Part shown: in pieces, positions 32,790 through 45,600 of the stretch | Layout of the letters: each line of letters starts with the position of its first letter | Position numbering within the stretch: position 1 is the first letter of the stretch | NCBI GenBank assembly: GCA_012845835.1 | Contig: JABAKD010000002.1 | Location: 14,301,629 to 14,365,628 of the forward strand | Direction: 5' to 3' | Origin: Undaria pinnatifida | Lineage: Eukaryota > Sar > Phaeophyceae > Laminariales > Alariaceae | DNA: 64,000 bases | The notes under the pieces: generated by a model | Databases searched by the model: none | The model's input: the letters and a program-made list of their open reading frames with translations, nothing else | Told to the model about the DNA's origin: nothing | Position numbers and translations under genes: made by a program

Positions 32790-33030
32790 GGAGGGCGGGG
32801 TTTTTTACGGGGGGGGGCGGGGGGGGGCGGGGGGCGGGGGGGGGTACTCAGTTTGTGCATGGCCTTAGTCTTATGACCATAGACCCTCGCATCCCTACCA
32901 TGCCGAGACGGAGCATGTCGGGTTTCCACAAACCAGGCAAACATTGCTTGCACCAAGCGCGAAGCGCCGTGAGGTGTTCGGCGAGTCGCTTGGAGGGTGA
33001 ATTGCATCCTTCCAAGAACCGTTCGTAAGA
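32790..33030 (-). repeat. Dispersed repeat C, copy 2 (inserted within repeat P)
   Basis: The inverse of 30510-30725. It sits between the two halves of repeat P copy 1, and its C-rich end reads here as a long G-rich tract (32803-32846). Confidence 0.75.
32803..32846 (+). repeat. Long G-rich tract
   Basis: Runs of 6-10 G separated by single C or short spacers; strong potential for G-quadruplex formation. Confidence 0.9.
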
Positions 33031-33194
33031 CAGACTTGGGCACCTTGTGCCTACTTCCTTGCTTATGGATGGCAGCGTTCGCCAATGGTTGATACTTTGT
33101 GTTCTGGTGTGATCACTCCAGAGACAGCAATGCGTAGTTTTATGTAACTATCTCGTTGATGCCTTACCATATTGACACTACAGTATTAATAGGT

Positions 33195-33215
33195 GATGGT
33201 GATGGTGATGGTGAT
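33195..33215 (+). repeat. GGTGAT hexanucleotide repeat
   Basis: Four copies of GATGGT/GGTGAT. Confidence 0.9.
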
Positions 33216-33515
33216 GCGATCATTCCCCTTGTAAGGAGTTAGGGATCTCCACCTATTAATAGCACAAATATTATATAACTCTTTATCCATCATGGCGACC
33301 GCCCAAAAAAGAAAAAACGTACCCTGGTTGTCTAGCTCACGCAATGATTGGCATGTTTTACAGCGTCGTTGCCAACAGTTTTTTTTCAACAGTTTTAGGT
33401 CGCATAAATTTATAGGAGCTTACTGTACGCGTGGTGTGCTAGGTTTAGGCGATGGCGGGAGTGGCGGGGAAGGAGGGGACGGGGGGGGGGGGTTAGGTTA
33501 AACTTGAAGACAATA

Positions 33516-34249
33516 TCATAGATTATAAATACATGTACAAAATTGCAGCTGCTGCTCGGAGAAGGCTCCTCAGCTTTTCTGAGACGTTTTTTTCAGCTTT
33601 GGCCGTGCTAGCTTGCGATGAGGATCACCCCTCAGCCCGAAACTCCCTCATCTTGCTCCCAGACCCCGACCGTGTCGGAGGAGGCCTCGGGCGTGCTTGC
33701 ACCGTGCCCGGGCTGCCGGCTGGCAGGGTGAGCTGCACTCGTTTTTTGCAAACATTGTTTCAAATACGTCAGCTGTCAGTTCGACCAGTTAATCGGTCGA
33801 TACTGAGTTCCAAAAGTTGAGCGGTGTAGATTCAACGTTAGGTTCAACGTTGCAAGCTGCGTGATTCGTGAGTGTCGTGTCCAATACATAGGAGCACTCG
33901 CGTACAGGGGAGAAGAGAGGAAAGAGGTCCAGGTACACATGGTTGGACTGCTAAAAATGATGATACAGCAACCGTGCGTTCGAGGTATGAGGTGGTTTGG
34001 CGGTTGCTGCTGCTGCTGTAGTAGTCCTGCCATACTACCCGCCGGTACTCGTGTGTACCTGGCATACCAAACGATAATCATGGATTTCTCGCCCTCCCGA
34101 CCGTTCCTTTGCTTTTGTACCCCTTGGCAGTAATTTCTCGCGTCTGCGGTCCCTTTCCGCTTCGTTTACTACCTGTCTTACTGGCATGCGCGGAGCCGCA
34201 GTCGGGCGTCAGCCCGCCACGGCGAAGCCCCCGTGGTATATAAAATATA
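33516..34249. other. Unassigned region
   Basis: A 95-codon plus-strand frame (33533-33820) begins MYKIAAAARRRLLSFSETFF, but no family is recognised and downstream splice sites are not evident. The rest shows nothing supportable. Confidence 0.3.
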
Positions 34250-34552
34250 AAAATACACTAGCTGTGAAATCGAAGATATCGTCGAAATTCATTTTTGCAA
34301 GCTGTTTGTGATACTCCGATCGCATGTATTACTGGGTGTGTATCCTCTGTAAGGATATAGGTCGGCGACTCCCCTTGGAACAACAGAGTAGCTTGTACCA
34401 GGGTCAACAGGGTGATGTTAATCAATCTGTCCGCGGAAACTTTAAAACCCGTTTTTGAGGGGGGACAACATCTGACGGCTGTGGAATGCGCCAGTTTATT
34501 ATGTGTATCCTGCAGTTACTTATTATTATTGGCAGTAGTAGTTGTAGTAGTA

Positions 34553-34603
<51 letters not shown>

Positions 34604-34750
34604 TGGCTGGTGAAGGGGGGGGGACGGGTATAGGGGGGACAGGGCGCATAAATGAATAGGAGCTTACTGCACGCGTATTGCTAGTAGGGTGATGGTGGGG
34701 GCGGCGGGGAAGAGTGGGGGGGGGTTAAGTGAAACTTGAAGACCATATAA
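34250..34750 (+). repeat. Dispersed repeat P, copy 2, with trinucleotide insert
   Basis: The counterpart of 32490-32780 and 33405-33515. A GTA/GTG trinucleotide array (34523-34605) and a G-rich stretch sit where copy 1 has the repeat C insertion. The second half is TAGGAGCTTACTGCACGCGT to AAACTTGAAGACC. Confidence 0.87.
34523..34605 (+). repeat. (GTA)n/(GTG)n trinucleotide array
   Basis: About 27 trinucleotide units, mostly GTA with some GTG. Confidence 0.95.
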
Positions 34751-37034
34751 ATGAACTGGAGGTACTGCATGGGTGGCTCAAAATGTAAATAGATTATATT
34801 ATCACCTGTCGAGAAGTGTTCATAACTCTGGCGGATGTTGATTTTTCGTGGAGCGGAGGGGCATGGAGGGGGTAGGGGTGGGGGTTGGAGGGGGTGACGG
34901 AGGTGGATTGGAGCAAAAGATGCCATTTGCATGCTAAATGCAGATGGCCAATGTTACAAAGAATATGTATGAGGTGGATGGGAGCAAACTATATGTCGAG
35001 CTGTTTTCACGTTAATGTTACTAATATTAGTGTTTTTTTATTGCCGTGTAAGGTGAATACTACCAATAGTACTTATGGTATGAATGTATATGAGAGTGTA
35101 TAACACCCCCCCTGGGTTTATAACACCCCCCCTGGGTTGAAATGCTGAGCCGGTTTCCTCCGAATCCAGCGCGGCACGAATAACAGCGGTGGCGGCTTGG
35201 GGAGGATGTCCAGATATTTCCAGAGACGTGTCGCTCGGCGTGTAGACTCTACCGGTCGTCAAGAAATCGGCATACGAAACTCGTCCGAGGGGGTGTGCTA
35301 TACACCGTGACATACCGTATGTTCCCCGTTTTGGATTATCAAGTACCATGGTATTAATAGCGACGCCCCCGGGATATGAAGTCAACCTCAACTCGGAGGG
35401 GAACCTTGTTCATAGTATTGTGTGTATATGTGCAATAACTTTCTCAGGAGGAGCGGTCTCCCGGAACACGGAAACTACTGCTGTAATCTAATGCTAAAAA
35501 TTTAATTATTGACCCCCCTGAGCAAGCCAATTTAACACCACATAGATTTTGGTGTATTATACGAGACGTGTATTGTACGAGACGTGTATTATACGAGGTA
35601 GCTAAGGTAGCTAAAGTAGCTAAGGTAGCTAAGGTAGCTAATGGTTACGGTTAGATAATGCCCTTCGGGGAAGTGAGGAAGTGAGGAGAGCAACACTGCG
35701 GAATTATATTGTATCATATTATAGTTTTATATTGTATTGTATTGAAGTACTACAGTTGCTTGAGCAAAGGACCCATTCGCCAATCCCGTTGTATGGACTA
35801 TCTTGTCAATATAGACAACTGAATATATGGACGGTAATAGCTTATAGATTCCGATATATATCCGTTCGGTTCGATGCGTTGCGTGATTGCCCAGCCGACC
35901 CTACGTGTGTAGGTATTCTCGCTGACCTTAGTTACTGGGCTCTGCCAGGGAGTTGAATGAACAATTTACCCCCACATCCCCTGCGGTTCAACTGGATGTT
36001 CATGTATAATGTTTTTCAGCTATAGTTTCAAATGTAATTCTGTGTGGTTTTGGCCAGCCCCTACCCTGTCGTCGTCGTGCAACTTAAAGCACGGTAACAC
36101 GATCTGACTCTGTACCCCTTGCATCACCAATGCGGTATATCCCACCTGACATATGTGTATAATTTGTAGATTTGTACATTTGTGTACTTCGAAGTATGTG
36201 CACTGTCCGTCGTCAAGAGGTGATCATGTCATCATCAATACTTACCCCGCCTCACGTACATATCAAACTCTGTAATGCTCTGGGTCGCGCCAATCGTTTA
36301 TTTTATGTGCGCGGGACCTTGAACCTCGGCTAGTTTTCATATCAGTACATACTTCATGCCAGATGTGCATGCTGCATGCTAAAAAGTTATTAGTAATAGT
36401 CACCACAGCTCACACCCGCCGTCAGTTGTAGTAGTCGTGTTGTTGTTGTTGTTGTTGTTGTTGTTGTGGTTACGTAGGTTTTAACAGTCCTTCTTCCGTG
36501 TTGTATCATACGAGTATGTCTAGTCTGAGCAGTGCTGAGAATTGCCGGGGCTGGCACTGTGTCTGAACTTGGGTGAAACCCTGTGCCCTGTTCACGGAAT
36601 ATGCACTCGAATGCGAGGGAGACGAAATCTTACCCGAAAACGGTGAGACCTCACTTTTCAGTTTTCTGCCAAGATTTTCGAACCCTACATTTTGTACACA
36701 GCACAGCCGAGGTCGCCAGGGGAGCGGGCGGGACGCAACCCCGTCCAGTGCCCTTCCCCCCTGGCAACCCCGCCCGTGCATTTCAAGGATGGCGTCTACG
36801 ACTCCGCGGAGTATTGATGCTGGATGTATTGGGATATATTCGGATATATTGGTCCAACCGCAACAGAAAATGCGGAATAGTCCCGCCTGTCATTGGTGCA
36901 GTTAGTCTCATTATGTGTTATATTATGTGTTAGTATGCCGTTCTGATCATAGAAATGCACGTCGCTTCCAATTACAGCAGGAAAACAGACTCTACACACA
37001 CGGCAGTAGAGGGCTACGAGCGCAAATGAGCTAT
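34751..37034. other. Unassigned, with simple repeats
   Basis: Simple repeats: CCCCCCTGGGTTTATAACAC twice (35104-35141), TAGCTAAGG about five times (35597-35641), (GTT)n at 36436-36468. Paired AT-rich GGATATATTCGGATATAT at 36830. A 117-codon minus-strand frame (35038-35391) containing RGTYGMSRCIAHPLGRVSYA looks protein-like but is not recognised. Confidence 0.35.
35105..35391 (-). CDS. Candidate exon, unknown
   Basis: The minus-strand frame reads TSYPGGVAINTMVLDNPKRG, then CIAHPLGRVSYADFLTTGRV and ISGHPPQAATAVIRAALDSE before entering the CCCCCCTGGGTTTATAACAC duplication. The composition is protein-like for about 90 residues. No splice partners were found on either side, so it may be an isolated gene fragment. 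Confidence 0.22.
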
Positions 37035-37734
37035 GCCTGATGATAAGCCGTTCCTACGCCTCCTAGTTGAAAGTGCACCAAAACGACACCAAAACGACAG
37101 GTACGCAATCTCGAAGAAGGTGTCGCTTGGAGAACAAGCCCTTTGAAGGCCATTGAAGGCCAATGTCATCTAAAGGGAGGCACTGCATCATACGTTAACC
37201 CTGGAAACGCTGAGGGGTTTTGTATGAGACGGAGGCCTGGGGGGGCGGGACGCTTGGGAATGTTAGAGAGGCAGAAAGTAGAACAGAATATCCGAATACG
37301 TTGAGATGAGGGTTGGGGTTAGGGTTGGAAGAACGGAGTGGAGGTCCGCAGATAGATCGCTTGACGGAAGGTTACTGAACGAATAAGAGGGGAGGGGCCA
37401 ACGGAGAGCACAGCTGGGGGCCACAACGCGGGAATTAGAGGAGGGGGGGGGGCAGCAGACTAGGAAGACAAGGCAGGCAAACGGGATAGGAGGAGACTGG
37501 GGGGGGCTCGATGACGCGAGGCTGGGGGGCAGATACAGGGAGATAAATTGCGACACAGGCCAGCAGTTTCTTTAGGAGCCGGAATCGTCATCATGGATAA
37601 TCATGGATGCAGACAACGGGCATGGGGATGGTCATGTGAGGGGTGATCGGGGTAGACGCCGCTGGGTTTGTGGAAGGAACGGGCGGTGTCATCGCTGTGT
37701 GCAGAGTGGTTATTTATGAACGAGGAAGAGGAAG
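37035..37734. other. Unassigned, G-rich
   Basis: GGGTTGGGGTTAGGGTTGG at 37310 is telomere-like but imperfect. 37440-37530 is G-rich. No gene is supported. Confidence 0.35.
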
Positions 37735-38305
37735 TGGGGTCTGATGCGCTTCTCCGATCTCGATCTGACAGTGTAACAGTGTACGTGAGGACGAAGTTAT
37801 CGGAAATGCAGAGGAGCGAGAGTGGGACATCTTTGCCAGACAAGGTGGAGGCGACGCTGAGGTAATTTGGGTATGGCAGCGTTCGCGACTGGGGAGCGCA
37901 CGAGAACGGGACAGAAAGCGTTACGCCGCAGTGGGGGCGGCAGTTTCAAAGGGTGAAGGAATAAATAAAGCACTCTATCTGGCACTCAAGAGAGTCGCGG
38001 AGACCGAGGCGTTCGCCGCCTCTGCTACTATCTTGTGCGTGACATAAAACTGGTGTAGTTTTTCCTCGATGCTGTGAAACTGCCGCCCCCGTTGTATCTC
38101 CACCCGTCGCAACGCCTCCTGTCCCGTTCTGGTGCCCGTCTGTCGTCTGCCTTGAGCACTGCCATGTGTAAAGTGACTCCCAGTGTCGCCTCTGTCCGGT
38201 CTGGCAGCGATGCCCCCCTCTCGCCCCCCAGCGTCCCCCATACCTCCGTCCTGGCGCTGCGCAAATTGTCGGATCGAGGTCGGAGAACCGCATCAAGTCT
38301 CCCTC
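37735..38305. repeat. Inverted duplication, arms about 230 bp
   Basis: The plus strand at 37740-37975 matches the minus strand at 38300-38060: GATGCGNTTCTCCGANCTCG, ATCTTTGCCAGAC-type CTGCCAGACNGG, GGAGGCGACGCTGAG, ACGAGAACGGGACAG and GGGGGCGGCAGTTTCA. Both arms encode a related peptide (SDALLRSRSDS; SLPDxxEATL), so the repeat may come from an element's coding region. Confidence 0.75.
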
Positions 38306-38397
38306 CCCCTTTTGGTTCTCGTGAAGAATCGCTCTACTTACAACGAATCAACGAAACATGGGGTCAAATGAATTGATAAAGCTTCAATCTGTACTAC

Positions 38398-38450
38398 AGT
38401 AGTGTCTACAGTAGTGTCTACAGTAGTATCTACAGTCAGTAGTGTTGGAT
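38398..38450 (+). repeat. CAGTAGTGTCTA short tandem repeat
   Basis: Four copies of a 12-bp unit CAGTAGTGTCTA with small changes. Confidence 0.9.
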
Positions 38451-38639
38451 ATCCAAACGAAGAAGATTTCGGCACGATAATGTCGAAAATCCTTCGATAA
38501 CGACAATGATGGATATCGAATACAGTAGAAACACGAAAAAGTCGATAAGCGACAACGATACCGATAACGGAGGCGAAAACCGACGCACGAATGTCACACA
38601 TCCCATCACCCACCCCTGATTTTTTTTTCCTGTTTTCAG

Positions 38640-38975
38640 TGTCCGCTCCATGTGGCAAGGGTGGTGACCCCCCCTCTCCCTTCTGGCAACCGGGGGGGGG
38701 GACCTTGTGGCAACCAGGGGGGGAGGGGCACTTTGTGGCAGGGGGGGGGGGGGTCCCTTACCTAGTGTCAGGAGAAGTCCCCCTCCTTTCCCATAAAGAG
38801 GGGGACCACCCCCCATCTTGTAGCAAGCGGGAGGAGTCCCCCGCCTTATGGCAAGGGAGGTGGACCCAACCCTTGTTCAGGGGGGGAAGTCCCCCACCTT
38901 GTAACGAGGAGGGGTCCACCACCGTGTGGCAAGAGGGGCGGCCCCCCTCCTTTTGGGAAAGGGAGGGGTCTGTCA
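38640..38975. repeat. G-rich minisatellite (GTGGCAAGGGGGGG-type)
   Basis: About eleven rounds of a 25-33 bp unit combining TTGTGGCAA or its variant, a run of 5-12 G or C, and a CCACC/GGTCC phrase. The strand bias of the G runs switches within the array. Confidence 0.85.
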
Positions 38976-39629
38976 AGCCGTGTATGTTAATATGTTCAGG
39001 CCTTTGGTCAAAATTACATATATCGGCTCTATTAACAGTTCGATGCTGCAGTTTGTTGCTGTGTCACCTGTCCTCCTGGGAGGCGTTCGGCTTTTTATCA
39101 ATTTATCTTATCGTTATCGAATGATCGAATTATCGAAAATACGATCGAAACACCGAAATTTTTTCGGTTAGATATATTTTATTGGTATCGGACAATACGC
39201 CGACATGTAGATGTTTTTCCCGATATAATATCTAACCGGAATACCCACCACTTGGCTTCGATATCGCTTCGATCTACCGTGCCCAGTGCACCAAACACGA
39301 CAAATCACGTACCTGTTATTGCGTATTGTGGCAGAGGGCACAGCTCAATCCCCCTTGCGAAGGCCATACAGTCGGTGCAGATCACCAATCGCACCAATCT
39401 ATCACCGATCACCGATCACCAAAAACTTATCATGGCAACTCAGTTTTTCCTTTGTCGCCTCTACTCCAGTGGTACGCCCAAGTGATCTATACAACTGTGC
39501 TTGGATCACTGCTTTGCTTCGATATTGCTAAGGTCTGCCTCGTCCAGCTCGCCAAACATCATAGTTCAGTCACTGCGTGTTGTACCACAGCTTAGCTCCC
39601 CCTGCTCGTCAAAGATCTCAGCAGGAGAC
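38976..39629. other. Upstream region of the six-exon gene
   Basis: 39090-39180 carries ATCGAANNATCGAA-type AT-rich repeats. Directly upstream of the first exon is a duplicated phrase around GCTTCGATATTGCT/GCTTCGATATCGCT (39255 and 39512). A promoter cannot be pinned down by eye. Confidence 0.3.
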
Positions 39630-42600
39630 ATGCCAAGCAAGCAAGGGATCCTTCGAGCGAAAACACGCCTCGCCAGAAATGTACAGGTGTAAGACCGAGT
39701 GTCCCTCACTAAATGGTAAAGGGTAGTAGTTTGCTGTTATTTTGGTGTCAGTAAAGGAAAATTAAGGCAACACTATTAGTAACATTACTGTCTATCAAGG
39801 GGTCAAAGTGCTGACTCCTAACGAATTGGCTGGTGGCCTCTTGTCTTCCTTGTTCGTTACTTTCTTCAGGTGGAGGCGTTGGTCGGCAAGCGAAAACGAT
39901 TTTTCGGCTACTTGAAAAAGACCCATGAGGAGGGCGGATTCTGGTTGAACTGCGTCCAGCTTACGCGTCAGGTGGGGGCTCTAGTCTGGGTATCGGTGTT
40001 TTTTAGTCGTTTTTGTTTATTGGCCTTCAGAACAGGTATGTTTCGGGTCTTGGCTGTCAGCCTTTAGAAGAGGCGTGTTTTCCGTTTTTGTTGATCGGCC
40101 CTCGGAAGTGGCCTTTTTCTGTTCTTTCTTTTTTATCGGCCGGATTTCGGTGTTTATTTCGGATCGTTTCTTTTTCGGCTTTCGGCCGCTAGAAGAGGCA
40201 CCTTCGGTTTTGTTTTATCAGCTTTCAGCAGAGGGTTAGGGTTAGGGTTACCTGTACAGTAGTTGGGTGTACTGTGTAGCACGCATATTAACACACCGCA
40301 ACGCATCCTGGGGTTGATTCTGAGCCGATTTTCTGCTAAACGAGGGAGGAACGCGCAACAAAACGGAGGACTGTGGGATGGCCCTGACCGGTAGAGAATT
40401 GACGCATCGCTTGGCGTTTGAACTTTCCCCCTTGTTGAGAACATGACCTAAAGAATCGCCAACTATTCGTCGGGGGGTTATACCTTATGCAAGGGTGTGT
40501 TATCTTGCTTGTTGTACATACGGCATGACGTGAGCGGTCGCTAATGCTTGTTTCTCCACATAGCAAGCGCGGTGTTGAATTTCGGAAACAAGAATACGTA
40601 ATTGCCACGCCGTCCTGTTGGTCCCGCTTGCCCCCACTTTCCACCCTACAAGGTAAATGTACCAGGTACATGTTACACTGCTAGACTACAGTAATATATT
40701 GCGTAGTATGATAAGAACCTGGTAGGTACGAATAATTTTAGTGTTTCATGCGTTGTGGTTAATTGCCGGCGAAGGTAGTGGTTACGCTTTCGCGCCTCGA
40801 AAGTGGCGGCAGCTGATCCATGTCGATCAGTGCAACCAACGCGCATGTACATCCCCGCTTGTGGTTTTCATTCGTGACGTGGAGGAGTGTTGCTTTGTTG
40901 CGGTATTTTGGCGAATAGCGCCCGGGAGGCCTCCGTTGTGAACGACATGAATGACGATGTCCGTGTGGAGGTCCCTGTCGTCCAAGTCGACGTTGAAGGC
41001 CACCCCGCTTTTTTTATGGCGGATGAACAGTCGCTGGACGGGGCGGGGGAGCGCGCGGATTAGGATATTATACTGGTTCGACATGCACTTGCTCGGTGAC
41101 ATAAGCGGGCATGGCGCGTGTGGACATCAATCGCACCGCAGCAGGAAGGGGCAGCAGGGTCCCCTCGCCGCTACTAGTTCCTCCATCTCCAGAAAGTGGT
41201 GTTCATCATGTCCAATGGGTATGAACTCGGAGGCAGGTTTGACTCGAAACGAGCCCACGGGCCTCACCCTCAAACAGGCGTGACGTCTGGTCTCGATCTC
41301 CCCCAACGGGTCGTTTGTACCCAGCGGGCATGCTAACTCGGAGAGCTGGTCCAGAGAAAAGACGTACTGTTGAAACCGGATTGCACGGAAACCACGCATC
41401 AGCGGCGCCAAACTACCCCGGAAATCCTCGATGCTGGCGTCAACCTGCTCGCGTCGGGAGCCGGTCCACCGGTCCTGATGATTGACTGTAGGTATGAAAG
41501 CGTGGACCGACGGTCCCGGTGCCTGATAGGGCGTTGCGAGAGCTAATCATCTCGAGGGCTACCTGCGAGTCACAGTATTCCTTCGGGCGTCGCTTGGGGA
41601 CACTCCTCTCCTCCGGGTCCGTAGCACTTGCTGCCACCGCTGCCGCTGAGGCGGAGGCACCGTCTGTTTCCGGGAGTTTGCCCCTTACCCGCTCCCATGT
41701 CACCTCGTTGCCGAGGGCGCGTGACTGCCAGTGAAGGTCGCGTGCAGCTGTTACCACCCGGCCTGGTGGCGGCATGCTGACGATGCTCTCTGTGACGTCA
41801 AGGCTTAGCATGTTGCCGAACCTCGTGTCATCGCCGCAACCACGGAAAAATTGGCCTGCGGCGCACGATTCCTTTAGCGCTTTGCGCCTCAGACAACCGT
41901 CTCGCCCGGACAGACGCTCATAGGCTGGCGGTAGATGGTCTGGTGTAGCTTTACGGCCATTCGATGGGAGACGTAGATTGATCCCCGCGCGCAACAGATG
42001 ATTCCGTGAGATTTATGGCGCAGCCTACTACATGGTGGGAATCGAAGGGGTTGTCCCCGTAAGTCGATGTGTGTGTGCTGATCGCGAACCCAATCGTCTC
42101 GCGGCACTCAAGCACGCAGCCTCAAGGCTTAACTAGGCATGCCTGTATCTCCCACGGCACCACCCCCTCCGAAAAGGTAGAACCTCCAATCCCGGCCATT
42201 GTCTTGATTTTGTTCCCTTAATGCTCCCTTAATGCCTTAATGTTCCCTAAATTTCCCCTTACTGTCCCCTTGATGCCTTAATGCCTTAACGTCCCGTAGG
42301 GGTCGCCCCCGGTGGCGTATCAGGTTATCCTCGAGCCTGGTATAGGTCAGTTTAGTGAGTTCGAGCCCCGCCAAGTGCATACTCGTATAAATTCGTTGGG
42401 GCTTTTTCTTGTGCACAAAATGACTTGCGGAAAGCGCGAGAGCGTGAGTTAGCAACACTCGATGAAAAATCGACGAGCAGTGGGATTGCTGAACCCTATG
42501 CGCGATAAAAATTGAAGGCAAGAACCGGGGGGGAGAAGGGACGACACCTGTGACCACGGCTTGTCCAGAAGCTGGAAAGTAGAAGTGTGAGAAAAGGAGA

Positions 42601-45600
42601 AAGAAAAAAAAGGGTATCTTGTAGCTTTAGATTGCCACTTTGAGGCCTGGTCCATGTCTATGGTCCTTATCCGCTGGCAATTTAAGGCGATGCCGGTTTC
42701 GAGAACATGACACTGATTTCCGCCCTTGCCATTGGCCTATATTTTGTCGCTAATTTGGCAACTGTAATAATGTTGGAAAAAATATGTGCTTTTTTCTGTG
42801 TTTTTCTGAAGGGGGACTTGATCCCGGTGAATGCTTGCCTTCCAATATCGAGTAACTACCCAAACGTATTTGAGCCTTGTTGCGTGACATCGTGCATGAT
42901 ATGCTTATGGAATTGCAGGGGGATCTGGCCATCTACGCTGCCGAATTGTCCTCGCAGCGAATTTTGCGACTGTTCTACCTCGGGGTGGGACTGGCCAAGC
43001 TTTTGCAGGTACGCCATTAAATGAGAAAGCAGCCCACTCTTGTACACGGGAATTTGTGCACTTGCGTTTTTTGTGTATTTGTAGCATAAGCCCGTTCGGC
43101 TATCGATTGTACGCGATGCCCTTGGGAGATTAATTAATCAATCAATTCATTCATCCATTCATTCATACATTCATTCCGCCTTGCCCTGACAAGGTTGCAC
43201 AGCTTGGACAAGGCATCATTCCAATTGTTACAATATAGTATGTTGTAGTTATTGTTGTTAGCAGAGTGTGGTGTATCGCACGCAAGAGCGGAAAGTATTT
43301 CCAATGACGTCTGATCAGTGCATGATTCCAGGTACGCGTAATACGGGGTGATATTCTCCCGCCTCGCTTGATGCACGTGCTACGCTACACTACATTGCGC
43401 TGCGCTGCACTACACGACGCTAACTTTTATTGTCGCAAAAGTGATCCGGGTATGGGTTGTAGCGGACGCGGCGTATGGCTGTCATGGAGGTTGTTCTGTC
43501 TGAGTTTGAGCCCGTGTGCGCCATCTGAATTTAACCCTTCCGTTGAATGCGTGGACGCTCCTAGACTAGTCGCAATGGTGGACCCATGTATTGGCTGGCT
43601 CTCGTCGCGCAAGGTCTTGAGCGTTTGGACTCTGTTGAGTTTCTTTTAACCAACCTGCCACTGCTGTAGAAGCGAAACTGTTCTCTGCGTTGGTTGTGTT
43701 GAAGCTAATGATGGACACGTTCCGGCTATGTTCGCTCTTCTCTCTACCGCGGGACACATTTTTATCTCTACTTGGGCGACTTTAGTGCAAGGGAGGAGCG
43801 CAGCTGATTCGGGGCATTCTACAGCTGATGGAGGAGTGGGAGTATCACTTCGCATTGGCTGGTGTGGCGCATCACTCGGTGAAGGCAATGCTAGCCAAAA
43901 ATATCGACGGACCGTCGAGAGACGCCATGAGGGAGATGGGGGGGGAAGGGACGAAGCAGCAAGAACAAGTGAGTCGGACCCAGGAAGGAGGCATTTCACC
44001 GTCGTAACTAAGGTATTGCGCACTGGGGTACTAAAGTGCTGGGATAGCACTAATTCGTGGGTTGCTGCGGTAGCTATATGGACGTCGATACTAATACATA
44101 CGTGGTTGTCTCACCTCATTTTGTTTGCTTAGATCGGACGTGTTTTTTTCTTGTTGTCGTGGAGTTGTGCAGCTTGCCTTACCTCACTACGCCCCCCCTG
44201 CTGGCGAGGCGACGTAACTTATGGCGTACCTGGTACGTGTTATTTTCCTTGCTTCGTTTTTTAATTCTCTCGTTTTGCTTTTCTTGCTTCCTTTTTGTTT
44301 TTTTTTTGTCCTCGGATTTGTACATTGGTTTAATTTCTTGGGTGGCATGCGGTGTATTTGGTTTCAGCTGCGAGTCATGAACCGTATGTACTTGGTGCCT
44401 GTACGGGCCTTTTAAGTACATACGCTGACTTCCGATTTCATTTTATATATATATATATATATACTGGCGAACGATTTTATTTGGCCATGATACATAAATG
44501 CACCACTTTTGTGTTTTTATGTTTCCCTGGGGCATTTTTCCTCTCCGTAGTGAGTAGTGAGTGACTTCACCCTGTCCTGTCCTGTAACCACGGATTAGAT
44601 TATGCGAGTTATTACCAATGTGAGAGCAACTGCTATGGTACTGCACGGCGTGCCGGTATGTCCGCGGGAAAGCATTGGGAAACGAGTATACAGTATGTTG
44701 TCGGCGTGGGTCATGGTCGCGAAGATGTCTCTCGTGTTGATTGAATCACAAGTTTTTTCTTTGCCATTCTGTCGATCGAGTTTGGGTATAATATACATAT
44801 GTATTCAAGCCAAGCTCTAGCCTGACAGGCGTTTATCGTCCAATAGGCTCGGTCCATCACCCATCTCCATGATTGCGATGACTGGGTGCAGTTCGAGGCC
44901 ATGCATCCAAAAGACAAAATGTAACTGTTAATGGGAGTACAGATGCCATCGGCGGTGATATTTGTGAAGATTATGATGATGATAATGATGATGAGATGAT
45001 GATGATGAGATGATGATGATAATGATGAGATGATGATGAGATGATGATGATAATAATGATGATGATGATAACAATGGTGATGGTGATGATGATGATGATG
45101 ATGACAGCACATGAGAAAGGGTGACAAACGAGAGCCGTGCTAAGGCGCTTGCAGGAAACCTTCCTTGCCTATCGCAGCCCACGAAACCCTGTACGGCAGC
45201 ACCCCGCTGCAGACGACTTTTCTCGGCGTTCGCCCTCTCTGCTGTTCGGGGTTTGCTCGCCATGCCCAAACGTGAATGCGCTGATGGCGACTCCCTTTCA
45301 CCTGTGGTTGGACGGACACCTGTGAAGTATGGCGTGACGACCACAGCCTGTCTGAACTACGGGGCATGCTGCATCGAGGCGATCACATGCGCGTTGAGTA
45401 CTGCGCTTCCTTGTCACATATCTACCACACCTACGTGTAATTGTTGTATTTGTCATTGTAATTGCTATTGTGGCGCACCATTATACCGATGATTTTATGC
45501 GTGCTCTTCACCCGCACCAGGTTGTGGCGCGCCTACTGAAGTTCAACAACGAGGTGGTGTACGAGCAACTGCTGACACCGGAAGTGCCGTTCGCGTTGGA

